From Halomonas almeriensis (GTDB taxonomy: Bacteria; Pseudomonadota; Gammaproteobacteria; Pseudomonadales; Halomonadaceae), in the NCBI RefSeq assembly GCF_030409235.1, contig NZ_JAUFPO010000009.1, forward strand, positions 248,001-312,000: 64,000 bases of DNA, in the 5' to 3' direction. The notes under the pieces are model-generated. The model was not told where the DNA came from and ran no database searches. It saw nothing but the letters and a program-made list of their open reading frames with translations. Shown piece after piece: positions 1 through 8,821 of the stretch. Position numbers and translations under genes: made by a program. The stretch's first letter is position 1, and each line of letters opens with the position of its first letter.

Positions 1-255
1 CCCGACCACCCGATTCCCCGCGCCCTGCTGGCGGAGCTGGGCGAGCCGCTGATGAGCGTGACCCTGATTCCGGTCGGCGAGGACCGGCCCATGACCGAGG
101 CCGAAGAGATTCGCGACCGCTTTGGCGCGCATCTGGACCTGATTATCGACGGCGGCGCCTGTCACCTGGAGCCGACCAGTGTCGTCGACATGCGCGAGAT
201 TCCGCCGCAGGTCATTCGCGACGGACGCGGTGATACCCGGGCCTTTGCCGACTGA
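1..255 (+). CDS. yciO: YciO (YrdC/Sua5-fold protein), 3' part
   Basis: The gene enters from the left edge; only about the last 84 residues are present and the stop is at 253-255. The reading frame opens with PIPRALLAELGEPLMS and continues with a DLIIDGG segment and a terminal RDGRGDTRAF, which follows the order of the C-terminal half of E. coli YciO. YciO is a paralogue of the threonylcarbamoyl-AMP synthase TsaC/Sua5; its own cellular role is poorly defined. The similarity to YciO in the last 40 residues makes YciO more likely than TsaC. The catalytic N-terminal part lies outside the window, so activity cannot be judged. Confidence 0.8.
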   Translation, partial: PDHPIPRALLAELGEPLMSVTLIPVGEDRPMTEAEEIRDRFGAHLDLIIDGGACHLEPTSVVDMREIPPQVIRDGRGDTRAFAD

Positions 256-291
256 TTCGACCGGGGCGCGCGAGGTGCGGGTGTCGCCGGT

Positions 292-1155
292 TCAGGAGGC
301 GCGCTCGGGCCTGGCGCGCCAGCGCAGCACGATCAGGCTGATACCGGCCACCACCAGGGTGCCGCCGAGCAGCTTGTGAGGCCCCAGGGAGTCCCCCAGC
401 ATGATGGCACCCAAGCCCACGGCCAGAACGGGCACCAGCAGGGTCAGGGGCACCACACGGTTGACCGGGTGACGCCTGAGAAGGCCATACCAGGCGCCAT
501 AGGCCAGGATCGACGACATGATGGCGGTATACAACACGGCGCCCCAGCCGCTCCATTCGGCACTCCTCAAGGCCTCCAGCTGCCCCTGCTCGAACCACCA
601 GGAGCCCAGCGCCACCTGGGGCGTGGCTAACAGTGCCACCCAGCCGGCCAGCGCCATGGGGGCGACATTGGGGCCGCGCTTGATCAGCAACTGCGATATC
701 GCCCAGCCCAGGGCACTGCACAACAACAGGCCGGTGGGCAGGGGCGCGGGCAGTGTCGGTCCGCCGGCAAGCACCACGATGCCGGCAAACGACAGGATCA
801 GCCCCGCCAGGCGGCGGGCGCCCAGTTTCTCCTTTAGCACGATGACGGCCAGCAGGGTGGCAAAGGGGGTGCCCATCTGGACGAGCAGTGCCCCCGTGCC
901 CGCCTCGGCCTGGCTGAGGCCGATGAACAGCAGCGCGAAGTGTAGGGTGCCGAAGGTCACCGAGAGCACCGCCAGAAAGGGCAGCTGGTGACGCGCCACC
1001 GGATGGAAGGGCACCAGCAGGAGGGCCGCCAGGGCAAAGCGCAGTGTGGTCAGCATCAGGGGCGGCATCTCGGTCACGCCGACCTTGATGACGATGATGT
1101 TGAGTGCCCAGATGAGTATGACACCCAGGCCGATGGCCAGGTCGCGAAGTGGCAC
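292..1155 (-). CDS. DMT-superfamily (EamA) exporter
   Basis: A 287-residue, very hydrophobic protein with about ten membrane segments in two repeated halves, the usual size and layout of EamA-domain drug/metabolite transporters of the inner membrane. It begins with a GTG at 1155 preceded by AAGGA. The first helix contains ALNIIVIKVG and the second half ends with GISLIVLRWRARPE, a basic cytoplasmic tail. The substrate cannot be read from the sequence; relatives export amino acids or other metabolites. It is convergent with yciO, with 36 bases between the stops. Confidence 0.85.
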   Translation of the reverse strand: MPLRDLAIGLGVILIWALNIIVIKVGVTEMPPLMLTTLRFALAALLLVPFHPVARHQLPFLAVLSVTFGTLHFALLFIGLSQAEAGTGALLVQMGTPFATLLAVIVLKEKLGARRLAGLILSFAGIVVLAGGPTLPAPLPTGLLLCSALGWAISQLLIKRGPNVAPMALAGWVALLATPQVALGSWWFEQGQLEALRSAEWSGWGAVLYTAIMSSILAYGAWYGLLRRHPVNRVVPLTLLVPVLAVGLGAIMLGDSLGPHKLLGGTLVVAGISLIVLRWRARPERAS

Positions 1156-1556
1156 GAGAGATCCTTTTCAAGGGTTGCAGCGTGGTCTCCAGCATATCAG
1201 AGGTCGCGTCTGTCGTGCCCCGTCATGCTTCCCGGATCAGGCCTTTGGGTACCTGTGGCTGCCCAGGGTGCTGGGGTATAACGTCTAGTCACGAGCTATA
1301 AGCTATGATTTGTGAGGTGTGGTGTTTGAGGGGAGATGCGTGTGGGGGAGCGATGCCTTGGGGTAGCGTGGACGAGGGCCATAAAAATTAACGAACGCTA
1401 AACGCTGTTGCCAGCTAAACTAATCCAGTAATCTAGTTACTGCATGAAGTTGCTGAATTTTTCGGTAAAGTGGAAACGGCGCTCCGCAGTCTGAGACTGG
1501 CTGTCGTGTTTCGCCAGCCAAGCACTTTAACCATAACGTCACAATGAGGTGTATTC
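1156..1556. other. Intergenic region upstream of the TRAP operon
   Basis: About 400 bases without a convincing gene. The part from about 1380 to 1440 is AT-rich for this genome (runs such as ATAAAAATTAACG) and probably contains the promoter of the downstream TRAP operon, but I could not fix a -35/-10 pair. A ribosome binding site (GAGGTG) lies just before the ATG at 1557. A short CGAGCTATAAGCT stretch near 1292 faintly resembles the GAGCTTC repeats found elsewhere in the window. Confidence 0.4.
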
Positions 1557-2537
1557 ATGAAACGCCATGCTTTCTCTGCCGCCGCCTTCTCTGGAGCCCT
1601 GCTCGGTGCCGCGATGTTCGCGTCCCCCGCCATGGCCCAGGACGAAGAGCAGTTCATCACCATCGGTACCGGTGGCCAGACCGGCGTCTATTACGTTGTC
1701 GGCCAGTCCGTTTGTCGTCTGGTGAACCGCCTTGAAGATGCCAACATCAAGTGTAACGCGCCCTCCACCGGGGGTTCCGTGGCCAATATCAACGGCATCC
1801 GAAGCGGTGAGCTGGACATGGGCGTTGCCCAGTCCGACGTTCAGTTCCAGGCCTACAACGGCACCGGCAACTTCGAGGATGACGCTTACGAAGACCTGCG
1901 CGCCGTCTTCCGTGTCCACGGCGAGCCGCTGACCATCCTGGCGCGTGCCGATGCCAACATCGAGTCGCTCGACGACCTGGCCGGCAAGCGCGTCAACATC
2001 GGTAACCCGGGTTCCGGCCAGCGCAACACCATGGAAGTGGTGATGGACGCCAAGGGCTGGACCGAGGATACCTTCTCGCTGGCCTCTCAGCTGGATGCCG
2101 CCGAGATGGCCTCCGCCCTTGCCGATAACAATATCGATGCCATGGCCTATGTCGTGGGTCACCCCAATGGTGCCATCCAGGAAGCTACCACCACGGTTGA
2201 TGCCAACCTGGTCCCGTTGAATGATGAAGCCATCCAGGGTCTGGTCGAGGAGTATCCGTACTACTCCATGTCCACCATCCCGGGCGGGCTCTACAAGGGC
2301 AATGATGACGACGTCGAAACCTTCGGTGTCGCGGCGACCTTCGTCTCCACCACCGAGACCGATGCGGATGTCGTCTACCAGACCGTCAAGGCGGTGTTCG
2401 ACAACTTCGATCGCTTCAAGAAGCTGCATCCGGCCTTTGCCAACCTCGAGCCGGAGACCATGGTCTCGGAAGGCCTGTCGGCGCCGCTGCACGAAGGTGC
2501 CGCACGCTACTATCGCGAGCAGGGCTGGATCGAGTAA
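1557..2537 (+). CDS. TAXI-family TRAP transporter binding protein
   Basis: A 326-residue periplasmic protein with a clear signal peptide (MKRHAFSAAAFSGALLG..., cleavage after AMA near residue 25). The mature start contains ITIGTGGQTGVYYVVG, the signature of TAXI (TRAP-associated extracytoplasmic immunogenic) solute receptors, followed by CNAPSTGGSVANINGIRSGE. It should capture a small organic anion or amino-acid-like solute and deliver it to the permease encoded 140 bases downstream. TAXI receptors differ from the DctP type used by the known ectoine TRAP system TeaABC. A hairpin lies directly after the gene, which fits higher expression of receptor than permease. Confidence 0.92.
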   Translation: MKRHAFSAAAFSGALLGAAMFASPAMAQDEEQFITIGTGGQTGVYYVVGQSVCRLVNRLEDANIKCNAPSTGGSVANINGIRSGELDMGVAQSDVQFQAYNGTGNFEDDAYEDLRAVFRVHGEPLTILARADANIESLDDLAGKRVNIGNPGSGQRNTMEVVMDAKGWTEDTFSLASQLDAAEMASALADNNIDAMAYVVGHPNGAIQEATTTVDANLVPLNDEAIQGLVEEYPYYSMSTIPGGLYKGNDDDVETFGVAATFVSTTETDADVVYQTVKAVFDNFDRFKKLHPAFANLEPETMVSEGLSAPLHEGAARYYREQGWIE

Positions 2538-2574
2538 GTTACCAGACGTAACTTCTCGCACCTTGTAGAAGGAT

Positions 2575-2610
2575 GCGCGGCCTCTTGCTGAGGGGCCGCG
2601 CTTTGCGTTT
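2575..2610 (+). terminator. Hairpin between receptor and permease genes
   Basis: Ten-base arms GCGCGGCCTC (2575-2584) and GGGGCCGCGC (2592-2601) with one G-T pair and a seven-base loop, followed by the weak tail TTTGCGTTT. It lies inside a presumed operon, so it is more likely a partial terminator or 3' stabiliser of the receptor message than a complete stop. Confidence 0.6.
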
Positions 2611-2676
2611 GCGGTGCCGGTCGGTCGCCGGCGACGCACTGACACAGTGTCAACCGATACAGAGCAGGGCTCACAT

Positions 2677-5271
2677 ATGACGGAAGATAAGAAAAGAGGG
2701 CCGGAAACCGACGTTGACCTCGAGGATATGGTGACCTCGACCGACTCGGGTGCCCGTAAGCCGGCGGGAATGCCGGGTAAGCTGCTGGTCAGCATTGCCG
2801 CGGTATGGTCGCTCTTTCAATTGTGGATCTCGTCACCTTTGCCCTTCATGATGGGTATCGGGGTCTTCAACGCCACCGAGTCGCGCTCCATCCATCTGGC
2901 CTTTGCGCTGTTTCTGGCGTACATGGCCTATCCGGCGCTCAAGCGTTCGCCTCGTGACCGGATTCCCATCCAGGACTGGATCCTGGCCACCCTGGCAGCC
3001 TGTGCCGGGGCTTACATGTTCGTCTTCTACGAACAGCTGGCGCAGCGACCGGGCGCGCCCATCCTGCAGGACGTGATCGTCGGTGTCGTCGGCATCCTGT
3101 TGCTGCTCGAGGCAACGCGCCGAGCGCTCGGGCCACCGCTGATGATCATCGCCAGCATCTTTATCTTCTATTCGCTGGCCGGGCCCTGGATGCCAGGCAT
3201 CCTGGCGCATGGTGGCGTCAGCCTGGCGGGCTTGATCAATCACCAGTGGCTGACCACCCAGGGGGTGTTCGGTATTGCCCTGGGGGTTTCGACCAGCTTT
3301 GTGTTCCTGTTCGTGCTGTTCGGCGCCCTGCTCGACAAGGCCGGGGCGGGTAATTACTTCATCAAGGTGGCCTTTTCCATGCTCGGCCACTACAAGGGCG
3401 GGCCGGCCAAGGCGGCCGTCGTCGCTTCCGGCATGACCGGTTTGATCTCCGGCTCCTCGATCGCCAATACCGTGACCACGGGCACCTTCACCATCCCGAT
3501 GATGAAGCGGGTCGGGTTTTCCTCGGAAAAGGCGGGGGCCGTTGAGGTCTCGTCCTCGGTCAATGGCCAGATCATGCCGCCGGTCATGGGGGCGGCGGCC
3601 TTCCTGATGGTCGAGTATGTCGGCATCTCCTATGTCGAGGTCATCAAGCATGCCTTCCTGCCGGCGTTGATCTCGTATATCGCGCTGATTTATATCGTCC
3701 ACCTCGAGGCCCTCAAGGCCAACATGCAGGGGCTGGAAAGCAGTAACCCGGCCAAGCCGCTGGTGCGCAAGGTGGTCGGCTTCCTGGGTGGCCTGTTGCT
3801 GATGATGATCACGGCCCTGATGGTCTATTACGGACTGGGCTGGTTGAAGCCGGTACTCGGGCCGGCCACCCCCTGGCTCGTGGCCGTCGCCCTGGTGGGG
3901 ATCTATGTGGCCCTGCTCAAGCTGGCTTCCGGGTATCCCGAACTGGAGGTGGACGATCCCAATGAGCCCATCTATACCCTGCCGCAGACCCGCCCCACGG
4001 TGCTGGTCGGGCTGCAGTACATTCTGCCGGTCGTCCTGCTGATCTGGTGCCTGATGGTCGAGCGACTGTCGCCGGGGCTGTCGGCCTTCTGGGCGACCGT
4101 GCTGATGATGTTCATCATGCTCACGCAACGGCCCATCACGGCCATCTTCCGCCAGCGCAGCGATTTCGTGGCCGATGTCCGTGAAGGCTTCCTCGACCTC
4201 TGGGATGGCCTGGTGACTGGTGCGCGCAACATGATCGGCATCGGCATTGCCACGGCGACCGCCGGCATCATCGTCGGTGCTGTTTCCCAGACCGGCGTGG
4301 GGCTGGTACTGGCCGACGTGGTCGAGACCGTTTCCATGGGCAACCTGATGCTGATCCTGCTGTTCACCGCGGTGCTCAGCCTGATCCTCGGCATGGGACT
4401 GCCGACCACGGCCAACTACATCGTTGTATCGGCCCTGCTGGCCCCGGTCATCGTGCACCTTGGTGAGCAGAACGGCCTGCTTGTGCCGCTGATTGCCGTC
4501 CACTTGTTCGTGTTCTACTTCGGCATCATGGCCGATGTGACACCGCCGGTGGGCCTGGCATCATTCGCAGCGGCGGCCGTCTCGGGTGGGGATCCGATCC
4601 GAACCGGCTTCCAGGCCTTCTACTACAGCCTGCGTACAGCGGCTCTGCCGTTCCTGTTCATCTTCAACACCGACCTGCTGTTGATCGGTGTATCGCCGTT
4701 GCAGGGGGTGTTGATATTTGTGGTGGCGACGGTCGCGATGCTGATCTTCGCGGCGGCGACCCAGGGCTTCATGATCACGCGCAACCGCTGGTACGAGTCG
4801 ATCCTGCTGCTGCTGGTGGCTTTCACTCTGTTCCGTCCCGGCTTCTGGATGGACATAGTGCATGACCCCTATCGCTCGATCCCGCCGGCACAGTTCGCCG
4901 AGGCGCTGGGCAATGTGGATAGCGACAGTACGCTGCGCCTGCAGATCCAGGGCGAAGATGCCTATGGGGATCCGATGACCACCTACATGACCATGCCGGT
5001 GCCAGATGGCGAGACCGGTGACGAGCGGCTGGCCAACATGGGACTCGATCTGCGCATGGAAGACGGCAGCGCCGTGGTCGACATGGTGACCTATGGCAGT
5101 CAGGCGCAGGAGCTTGGTTTCGACTTCGATCAGCAGATCATCGAGGTACTGGCACCTGTGGATCGCTGGTCCAAGGAGTGGATGTGGATACCGGCCTTCC
5201 TGGTGTTCGTGCTGGTGGTGATGCTGCAGCGCCGGCGTCGTGATCGCGATGTGGCACCGGCTTCGGCTTGA
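2677..5271 (+). CDS. Fused TRAP transporter permease (4TM+12TM)
   Basis: An 864-residue inner-membrane protein joining the small and large TRAP permease subunits, the usual arrangement for TAXI systems. The ATG at 2677 has AGCAGGG upstream; a GTG at 2614 in frame would add 21 basic, poorly conserved residues and is less likely. The DctM-like half contains GSSIANTVTTGTFTIPMMKR and GMGLPTTANYIVVSALLAP, typical conserved loops. The last 150 residues form a soluble domain (about 4870-5160) before a final helix and a basic tail; similar C-terminal extensions occur in this fused class. The proton- or sodium-driven uptake substrate is unknown. Confidence 0.92.
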   Translation: MTEDKKRGPETDVDLEDMVTSTDSGARKPAGMPGKLLVSIAAVWSLFQLWISSPLPFMMGIGVFNATESRSIHLAFALFLAYMAYPALKRSPRDRIPIQDWILATLAACAGAYMFVFYEQLAQRPGAPILQDVIVGVVGILLLLEATRRALGPPLMIIASIFIFYSLAGPWMPGILAHGGVSLAGLINHQWLTTQGVFGIALGVSTSFVFLFVLFGALLDKAGAGNYFIKVAFSMLGHYKGGPAKAAVVASGMTGLISGSSIANTVTTGTFTIPMMKRVGFSSEKAGAVEVSSSVNGQIMPPVMGAAAFLMVEYVGISYVEVIKHAFLPALISYIALIYIVHLEALKANMQGLESSNPAKPLVRKVVGFLGGLLLMMITALMVYYGLGWLKPVLGPATPWLVAVALVGIYVALLKLASGYPELEVDDPNEPIYTLPQTRPTVLVGLQYILPVVLLIWCLMVERLSPGLSAFWATVLMMFIMLTQRPITAIFRQRSDFVADVREGFLDLWDGLVTGARNMIGIGIATATAGIIVGAVSQTGVGLVLADVVETVSMGNLMLILLFTAVLSLILGMGLPTTANYIVVSALLAPVIVHLGEQNGLLVPLIAVHLFVFYFGIMADVTPPVGLASFAAAAVSGGDPIRTGFQAFYYSLRTAALPFLFIFNTDLLLIGVSPLQGVLIFVVATVAMLIFAAATQGFMITRNRWYESILLLLVAFTLFRPGFWMDIVHDPYRSIPPAQFAEALGNVDSDSTLRLQIQGEDAYGDPMTTYMTMPVPDGETGDERLANMGLDLRMEDGSAVVDMVTYGSQAQELGFDFDQQIIEVLAPVDRWSKEWMWIPAFLVFVLVVMLQRRRRDRDVAPASA

Positions 5272-5282
5272 GGAGGTACACG

Positions 5283-5711
5283 ATGTACAGCAAAATTCTC
5301 TTACCGGTGGATCTCAACGAGCAGGCTTCGTGGTCCAAGGCGTTGCCCACGGCATTGACGCTGTGCCGCAGTTTCGGCGCCTCCCTGCATGTGGTGACCG
5401 TGCTTCCTGACGTGCAGATGCCCATGGTCGGGGGATTCTTTCCCCCCGACTATGCCAGCAAGGCGCAGGAAGCCGTCAGCGAGGCCCAACATGAGTTCAT
5501 TCGCGACAATGTGCCCGACGACATTCAGGTGCAGAGCGTGATTGTCGAGGGCTCACCCTGGGAGGCGATCATCCAAGCATCCAGGAAAGTGGATGCCGAC
5601 CTGATCGTCATGGCCTCTCACACCAAGCGCAAGTTCGTCGATTATGTGCTGGGGCCCAACGCCGAGCATGTGGTGCACCACAGCAAGGTTTCGGTGATGA
5701 TCGTGCGTTGA
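5283..5711 (+). CDS. Universal stress protein (UspA family), TRAP-linked
   Basis: A 142-residue single-domain Usp. It starts MYSKILLPVDL and ends with the ATP-binding pattern VLGPNAEHVVHHSKVSVMIV, a G-x9-G-S/N type loop. The ATG at 5283 has a perfect AGGAGG six bases upstream that overlaps the stop of the permease gene, so the two are translationally linked. Usps cotranscribed with TRAP transporters are known in Halomonas: TeaD modulates the ectoine transporter TeaABC. A similar regulatory role for this TAXI system is an inference from that arrangement. Confidence 0.9.
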   Translation: MYSKILLPVDLNEQASWSKALPTALTLCRSFGASLHVVTVLPDVQMPMVGGFFPPDYASKAQEAVSEAQHEFIRDNVPDDIQVQSVIVEGSPWEAIIQASRKVDADLIVMASHTKRKFVDYVLGPNAEHVVHHSKVSVMIVR

Positions 5712-5728
5712 TCGCCATGAGAGTGATG

Positions 5729-5766
5729 CGCTACCACTCAGGCCCTGCCTGTGTGGTAGCGTTCTT
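5729..5766 (+). terminator. Terminator of the TRAP-usp operon
   Basis: A long hairpin: arms CGCTACCAC (5729-5737) and GTGGTAGCG (5753-5761), continued inward after a T-T mismatch by CAGGC/GCCTG around a three-base loop, then TTCTT. It closes the TRAP operon 18 bases after the usp stop. Confidence 0.75.
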
Positions 5767-5836
5767 GCGACAGGCCCTGCATCGGCCTGTGGCATCGCTA
5801 GACTTCAGTCCACCACCGGTTTGCGAGGCGTACGCT

Positions 5837-6361
5837 ATGGTCCTGGGATACCTGCGCTGGATCGGTGCCGCCGCCTTGCTGATCCTGCTCGGTGTGCCGT
5901 TTCAGACGATGGCTGCTTCCGAGGAGCTACCCAAGCCCAGTGGCGATGTCATTTTGACCATCAGTGGTGACATTGCACACACCAATGCGGGAGACGAAGC
6001 GCACTTCGATCGTGCCATGCTGGATCGCCTCGCGGCCCGCACCATCACGACCAGCACGCCCTGGCATGACAATGCTCAGCGTTTCGAGGGGCCGCTATTC
6101 ACGGCGCTGCTCGACGCGGTCGGCGCCGATACCGAGCAGGTGCTTGTCGGCGCCCTCAATGGTTTCGAGGCCCGGATACCGGTAGCGGATTTTCGTCGCT
6201 ACGAGGTCATACTGGCAATGCGCTGCAACGGCAAGCAGGTACCGATTCGCAACCTCGGGCCCCTGCTGGTGATGTACCCCTTCGATGAACACTCTGAGCT
6301 CAATACCGAAACGGTGCGTTTCCGGTCCGTCTGGCAGGTGGATCGCGTCTTCGTTTATTGA
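5837..6361 (+). CDS. Secreted molybdopterin-binding-fold protein
   Basis: A 174-residue protein with an N-terminal signal peptide (hydrophobic WIGAAALLILLGVPF, cleavage after MAA). The mature part has the pattern of a small oxidoreductase molybdopterin-binding (SUOX-like) domain: LTISGDI near the start, then FEGPLFTALLDAVGA, and a C-terminal PIRNLGPLLVMYPFDE. The Cys that ligates molybdenum in true oxidoreductases is not obvious; the single mature Cys lies in ILAMRCNGK. It may therefore be a ligand-binding relative without catalysis. The start at 5837 is chosen because it begins the signal peptide. The stop overlaps the TTG start of the kinase gene, so the protein is probably a periplasmic sensor partner of that kinase. 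Confidence 0.7.
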   Translation: MVLGYLRWIGAAALLILLGVPFQTMAASEELPKPSGDVILTISGDIAHTNAGDEAHFDRAMLDRLAARTITTSTPWHDNAQRFEGPLFTALLDAVGADTEQVLVGALNGFEARIPVADFRRYEVILAMRCNGKQVPIRNLGPLLVMYPFDEHSELNTETVRFRSVWQVDRVFVY

Positions 6362-8544
6362 GTCGTCTGGAGACCCCGGTGCTGCAACATTATCCACTCC
6401 GCCTCAAGCTCGGGGCGATCTCCGCGTTATTGCTGTTCGTCGGTGCCCTGCTGGTCGTCGGCCTGGTGGTCTGGCGTCAGGACAGCCAATTTTGGCGTGT
6501 CGGCGCGGACACCACCTGGCATGCCTACAAGCTGGATCGTGATGTCGTGCAGTTGCGCAACTTCCTGTTGTCCGATCGACCGGGCAGCGAGAGCCTCGAA
6601 GGGGTACGCCTGCGTTTCGAGCTGCTCTACAGCCGGCTCAACCTGCTGGAAAGCGGCGACATTGCCGAGCTTCTCGCCTCGGTTCCACTGGCCGCGAGCC
6701 TGGCCCAGGATATCCAGGCACATATCCGCACTATCGATGACATTCTCGGCCAGGCCGATGTCATGAATGACACCGTCAGGAATCGCGTGGAGCGCGAACT
6801 GGCGGCCATGAGTGAGCCCACGGAACGCCTGGTAGTGTCGATCAATTCGCATCTGGCGGAGTCGACGACCCAGGAGCGCGAGCGCCTAAAGTGGTTGTAC
6901 GGCCTGCTGCTGGTGCTGCTTCTGGCCATGAGCGTGGCGGCGATGATGGTGGTGGCCTTCCTGTTCCGCGAATCCCGTGACAACGCCCAAGCGCGCCGCA
7001 CCCTCGAGGAGCTGAGTGCCGAGCTCGAGGTGACGGCGCATCAGGCACAATCGGCCAGTCAGGCCAAATCCGAGTTCCTGGCCACGGTCAGTCACGAGAT
7101 CCGCACGCCCCTCAATGGGGTGATCGGCATGAGCGAGCTGCTCACCGAGGATGCGCTGAGCAGGGACGCTCGCCACTATGCCGATACCATCCAAGACAGT
7201 GCCCGGCGCCTGCTGGAGCTGATCAACGATATTCTCGACTTTTCCAAGATCGAGGCGGGGCGACTCGATCTGGAGGCGCGATCCTTCTCCCTGGAGGAAA
7301 TGCTCAACGGCGCCACTTCCCTCTTCGCCCCGCATGCCGAAGCGCATGGCATTGCCTTGACGCTGCGGATAGACCCGGCACTGCCGGTGCATGTCATCAG
7401 TGACCCGGGCCGCTTGCGCCAGATACTGCTGAATCTGCTCTCGAATGCCATCAAGTTCACCGAGGAAGGCGAGGTCAGGGTGTCGGCCTTCCTCGACCAG
7501 GGAGAGCTGGCCATCGAGGTGAGCGACTCGGGGTGCGGTATCGAGCCCGAACGACAGCCACTCCTGTTCAAGCCCTTCCAGCAGGGTGACCCCTCCACGG
7601 CGCGCCGCTTCGGCGGTACCGGGCTCGGCCTGGCCATCTGCAAGCGCCTCGTCGAGGCCCTGGGAGGACGCATCGGTATGCAAAGCCAGTTGAAGTCGGG
7701 CAGCCGCTGCTGGCTTCGCCTGCCGCTGGTGGCCGGCACCGAGGAGCCGGCTCGGGCCGTGCCGAGTGTTCGCCGCGATGACAACAGCGTCCAGCAGGGG
7801 GCGCACTTGCTGGTCGTCGAGGACAATCCGGTCAATCGACAGGTGGCGCATGCCATGCTTGCCCGCATGGGATTTCAGGTCACCCTGGTGAGCTCCGGAG
7901 CAGAGGCACTGGAATGCGTGGAAGGCGAAGCGTTCGACCTGATCTTCATGGATGTGCAGATGCCCGACATGGATGGCCTGGACGTCACGCGGCGCTTGCG
8001 GGCCAGTGATGGCTGGGCCGCCGAGGTGCCCATCGTGGCCATGACCGCCGGCGGGTATGGCGGTGACCAGGCACGCTGTCTGGCCGCCGGCATGAATGGC
8101 TACCTGGTCAAGCCGATCTTCCAGGATGACCTGCACAGCGTATTGCGTCGGCATCTTGCCTGCGAGCCGGCCGACAGTGACGCCCGGGGAACGCCGAACG
8201 ACGCCGAGCCCCTGCTGGACAGCGAGGCCCTGGACGCCTTGGAGAAGAGCCTGGGGCGCGCCGAGTTGCAGGACCTAGTCCGCTACTATCATCAGCAGGC
8301 CGTCGGTCAGCTGGCGGCATTGCGGCAGGCCGTGGTCCAACGGGACGGTGACGCTGTCATCCATCAGGCGCATCAGATCAAGGGCGAGTCGGCCAGCCTG
8401 GGCGCCAGCCGCGTCGCCGCCGTGGCAGCCCGAGTGGAGCAGGCCGGTCGCGAAGACCGCTTCGATGCCTTGACGCCCGAGCTTCAGCGTCTCAACAATC
8501 TCTTCGAGCTGAGCATTCAGGCACTCGAGGCGCGCTGGGCCTAG
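6358..8544 (+). CDS. Hybrid sensor histidine kinase with REC and HPt domains
   Basis: A 728-residue membrane sensor. TM helices at about 18-39 and 180-203 enclose a 140-residue periplasmic, mainly helical region; a short linker then leads to the HisKA domain (phospho-acceptor His246 in ATVSHEIRTPLNG), the HATPase domain (NLLSNAIKFTEEG), a receiver domain (Asp532 in MDVQMPD) and a C-terminal HPt domain (His672 in HQAHQIKGES). This is an ArcB/BarA-like phosphorelay. The start is either TTG at 6358, overlapping the upstream stop, or GTG at 6379. No response regulator is adjacent, so the output is unknown. Overlap with the upstream secreted protein suggests that protein feeds signal to the periplasmic domain. 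Confidence 0.9.
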   Translation: MSRLETPVLQHYPLRLKLGAISALLLFVGALLVVGLVVWRQDSQFWRVGADTTWHAYKLDRDVVQLRNFLLSDRPGSESLEGVRLRFELLYSRLNLLESGDIAELLASVPLAASLAQDIQAHIRTIDDILGQADVMNDTVRNRVERELAAMSEPTERLVVSINSHLAESTTQERERLKWLYGLLLVLLLAMSVAAMMVVAFLFRESRDNAQARRTLEELSAELEVTAHQAQSASQAKSEFLATVSHEIRTPLNGVIGMSELLTEDALSRDARHYADTIQDSARRLLELINDILDFSKIEAGRLDLEARSFSLEEMLNGATSLFAPHAEAHGIALTLRIDPALPVHVISDPGRLRQILLNLLSNAIKFTEEGEVRVSAFLDQGELAIEVSDSGCGIEPERQPLLFKPFQQGDPSTARRFGGTGLGLAICKRLVEALGGRIGMQSQLKSGSRCWLRLPLVAGTEEPARAVPSVRRDDNSVQQGAHLLVVEDNPVNRQVAHAMLARMGFQVTLVSSGAEALECVEGEAFDLIFMDVQMPDMDGLDVTRRLRASDGWAAEVPIVAMTAGGYGGDQARCLAAGMNGYLVKPIFQDDLHSVLRRHLACEPADSDARGTPNDAEPLLDSEALDALEKSLGRAELQDLVRYYHQQAVGQLAALRQAVVQRDGDAVIHQAHQIKGESASLGASRVAAVAARVEQAGREDRFDALTPELQRLNNLFELSIQALEARWA

Positions 8545-8583
8545 TCTTCGCAGGTTGCTGATTCTCAACGCCATCACCCCGGT

Positions 8584-8774
8584 GGTGCTTCACTGCTGGC
8601 CATCGTCGCCGGTTCCCTGGTCACCGGGCTGGGCTATGCCATGCTAGGCGTGGCGAGACGCCGGTGGCCGTGGAAGGCTGAACCATCTGACCATCTCGCT
8701 CCCGCTGCACCAGCGTCGAGCATGGTGCGGCGAGGATGTCCTGCCAAAGGCGTATATTCTCCCGGCGCTACATG
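8584..8774 (+). pseudogene. Possible remnant of a DMT transporter gene
   Basis: The frame through 8584-8774 reads GGASLLAIVAGSLVTGLGYA and then a short basic, unrelated tail to a stop. The first 20 residues resemble a central helix of EamA/DMT proteins, where a similar SG-x-GY-A motif opens the second half. No start codon or ribosome binding site is visible and nothing else of the gene remains. It may be a deletion remnant, or chance. Confidence 0.3.
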
Positions 8775-8821
8775 ACCAACACTGACCATGGAACCTATCA
8801 TCCTCTTTCAGGAGTTATGCC

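Noticed and set aside
1-255. TsaC/Sua5 (threonylcarbamoyl-AMP synthase)
   Set aside because: Same fold, but the C-terminal text follows YciO better, including the DLIIDGG and RDGRGDTRAF ends.
2833-4503. Long open frame opposite the TRAP permease gene
   Set aside because: It is rich in His, Gln, Asp and Arg in the manner of antisense frames of GC-rich genes, has no recognisable domain and lies wholly inside a well-supported gene. The same applies to 1539-2795, 6886-8154, 8798-10282, 31991-33850, 34709-36070, 36449-37657 and 57749-59092.
1557-5711. Ectoine transporter TeaABC
   Set aside because: TeaA is a DctP-type receptor with separate small and large permeases. This system has a TAXI receptor and a fused permease, so only the general class and the Usp partner are shared.
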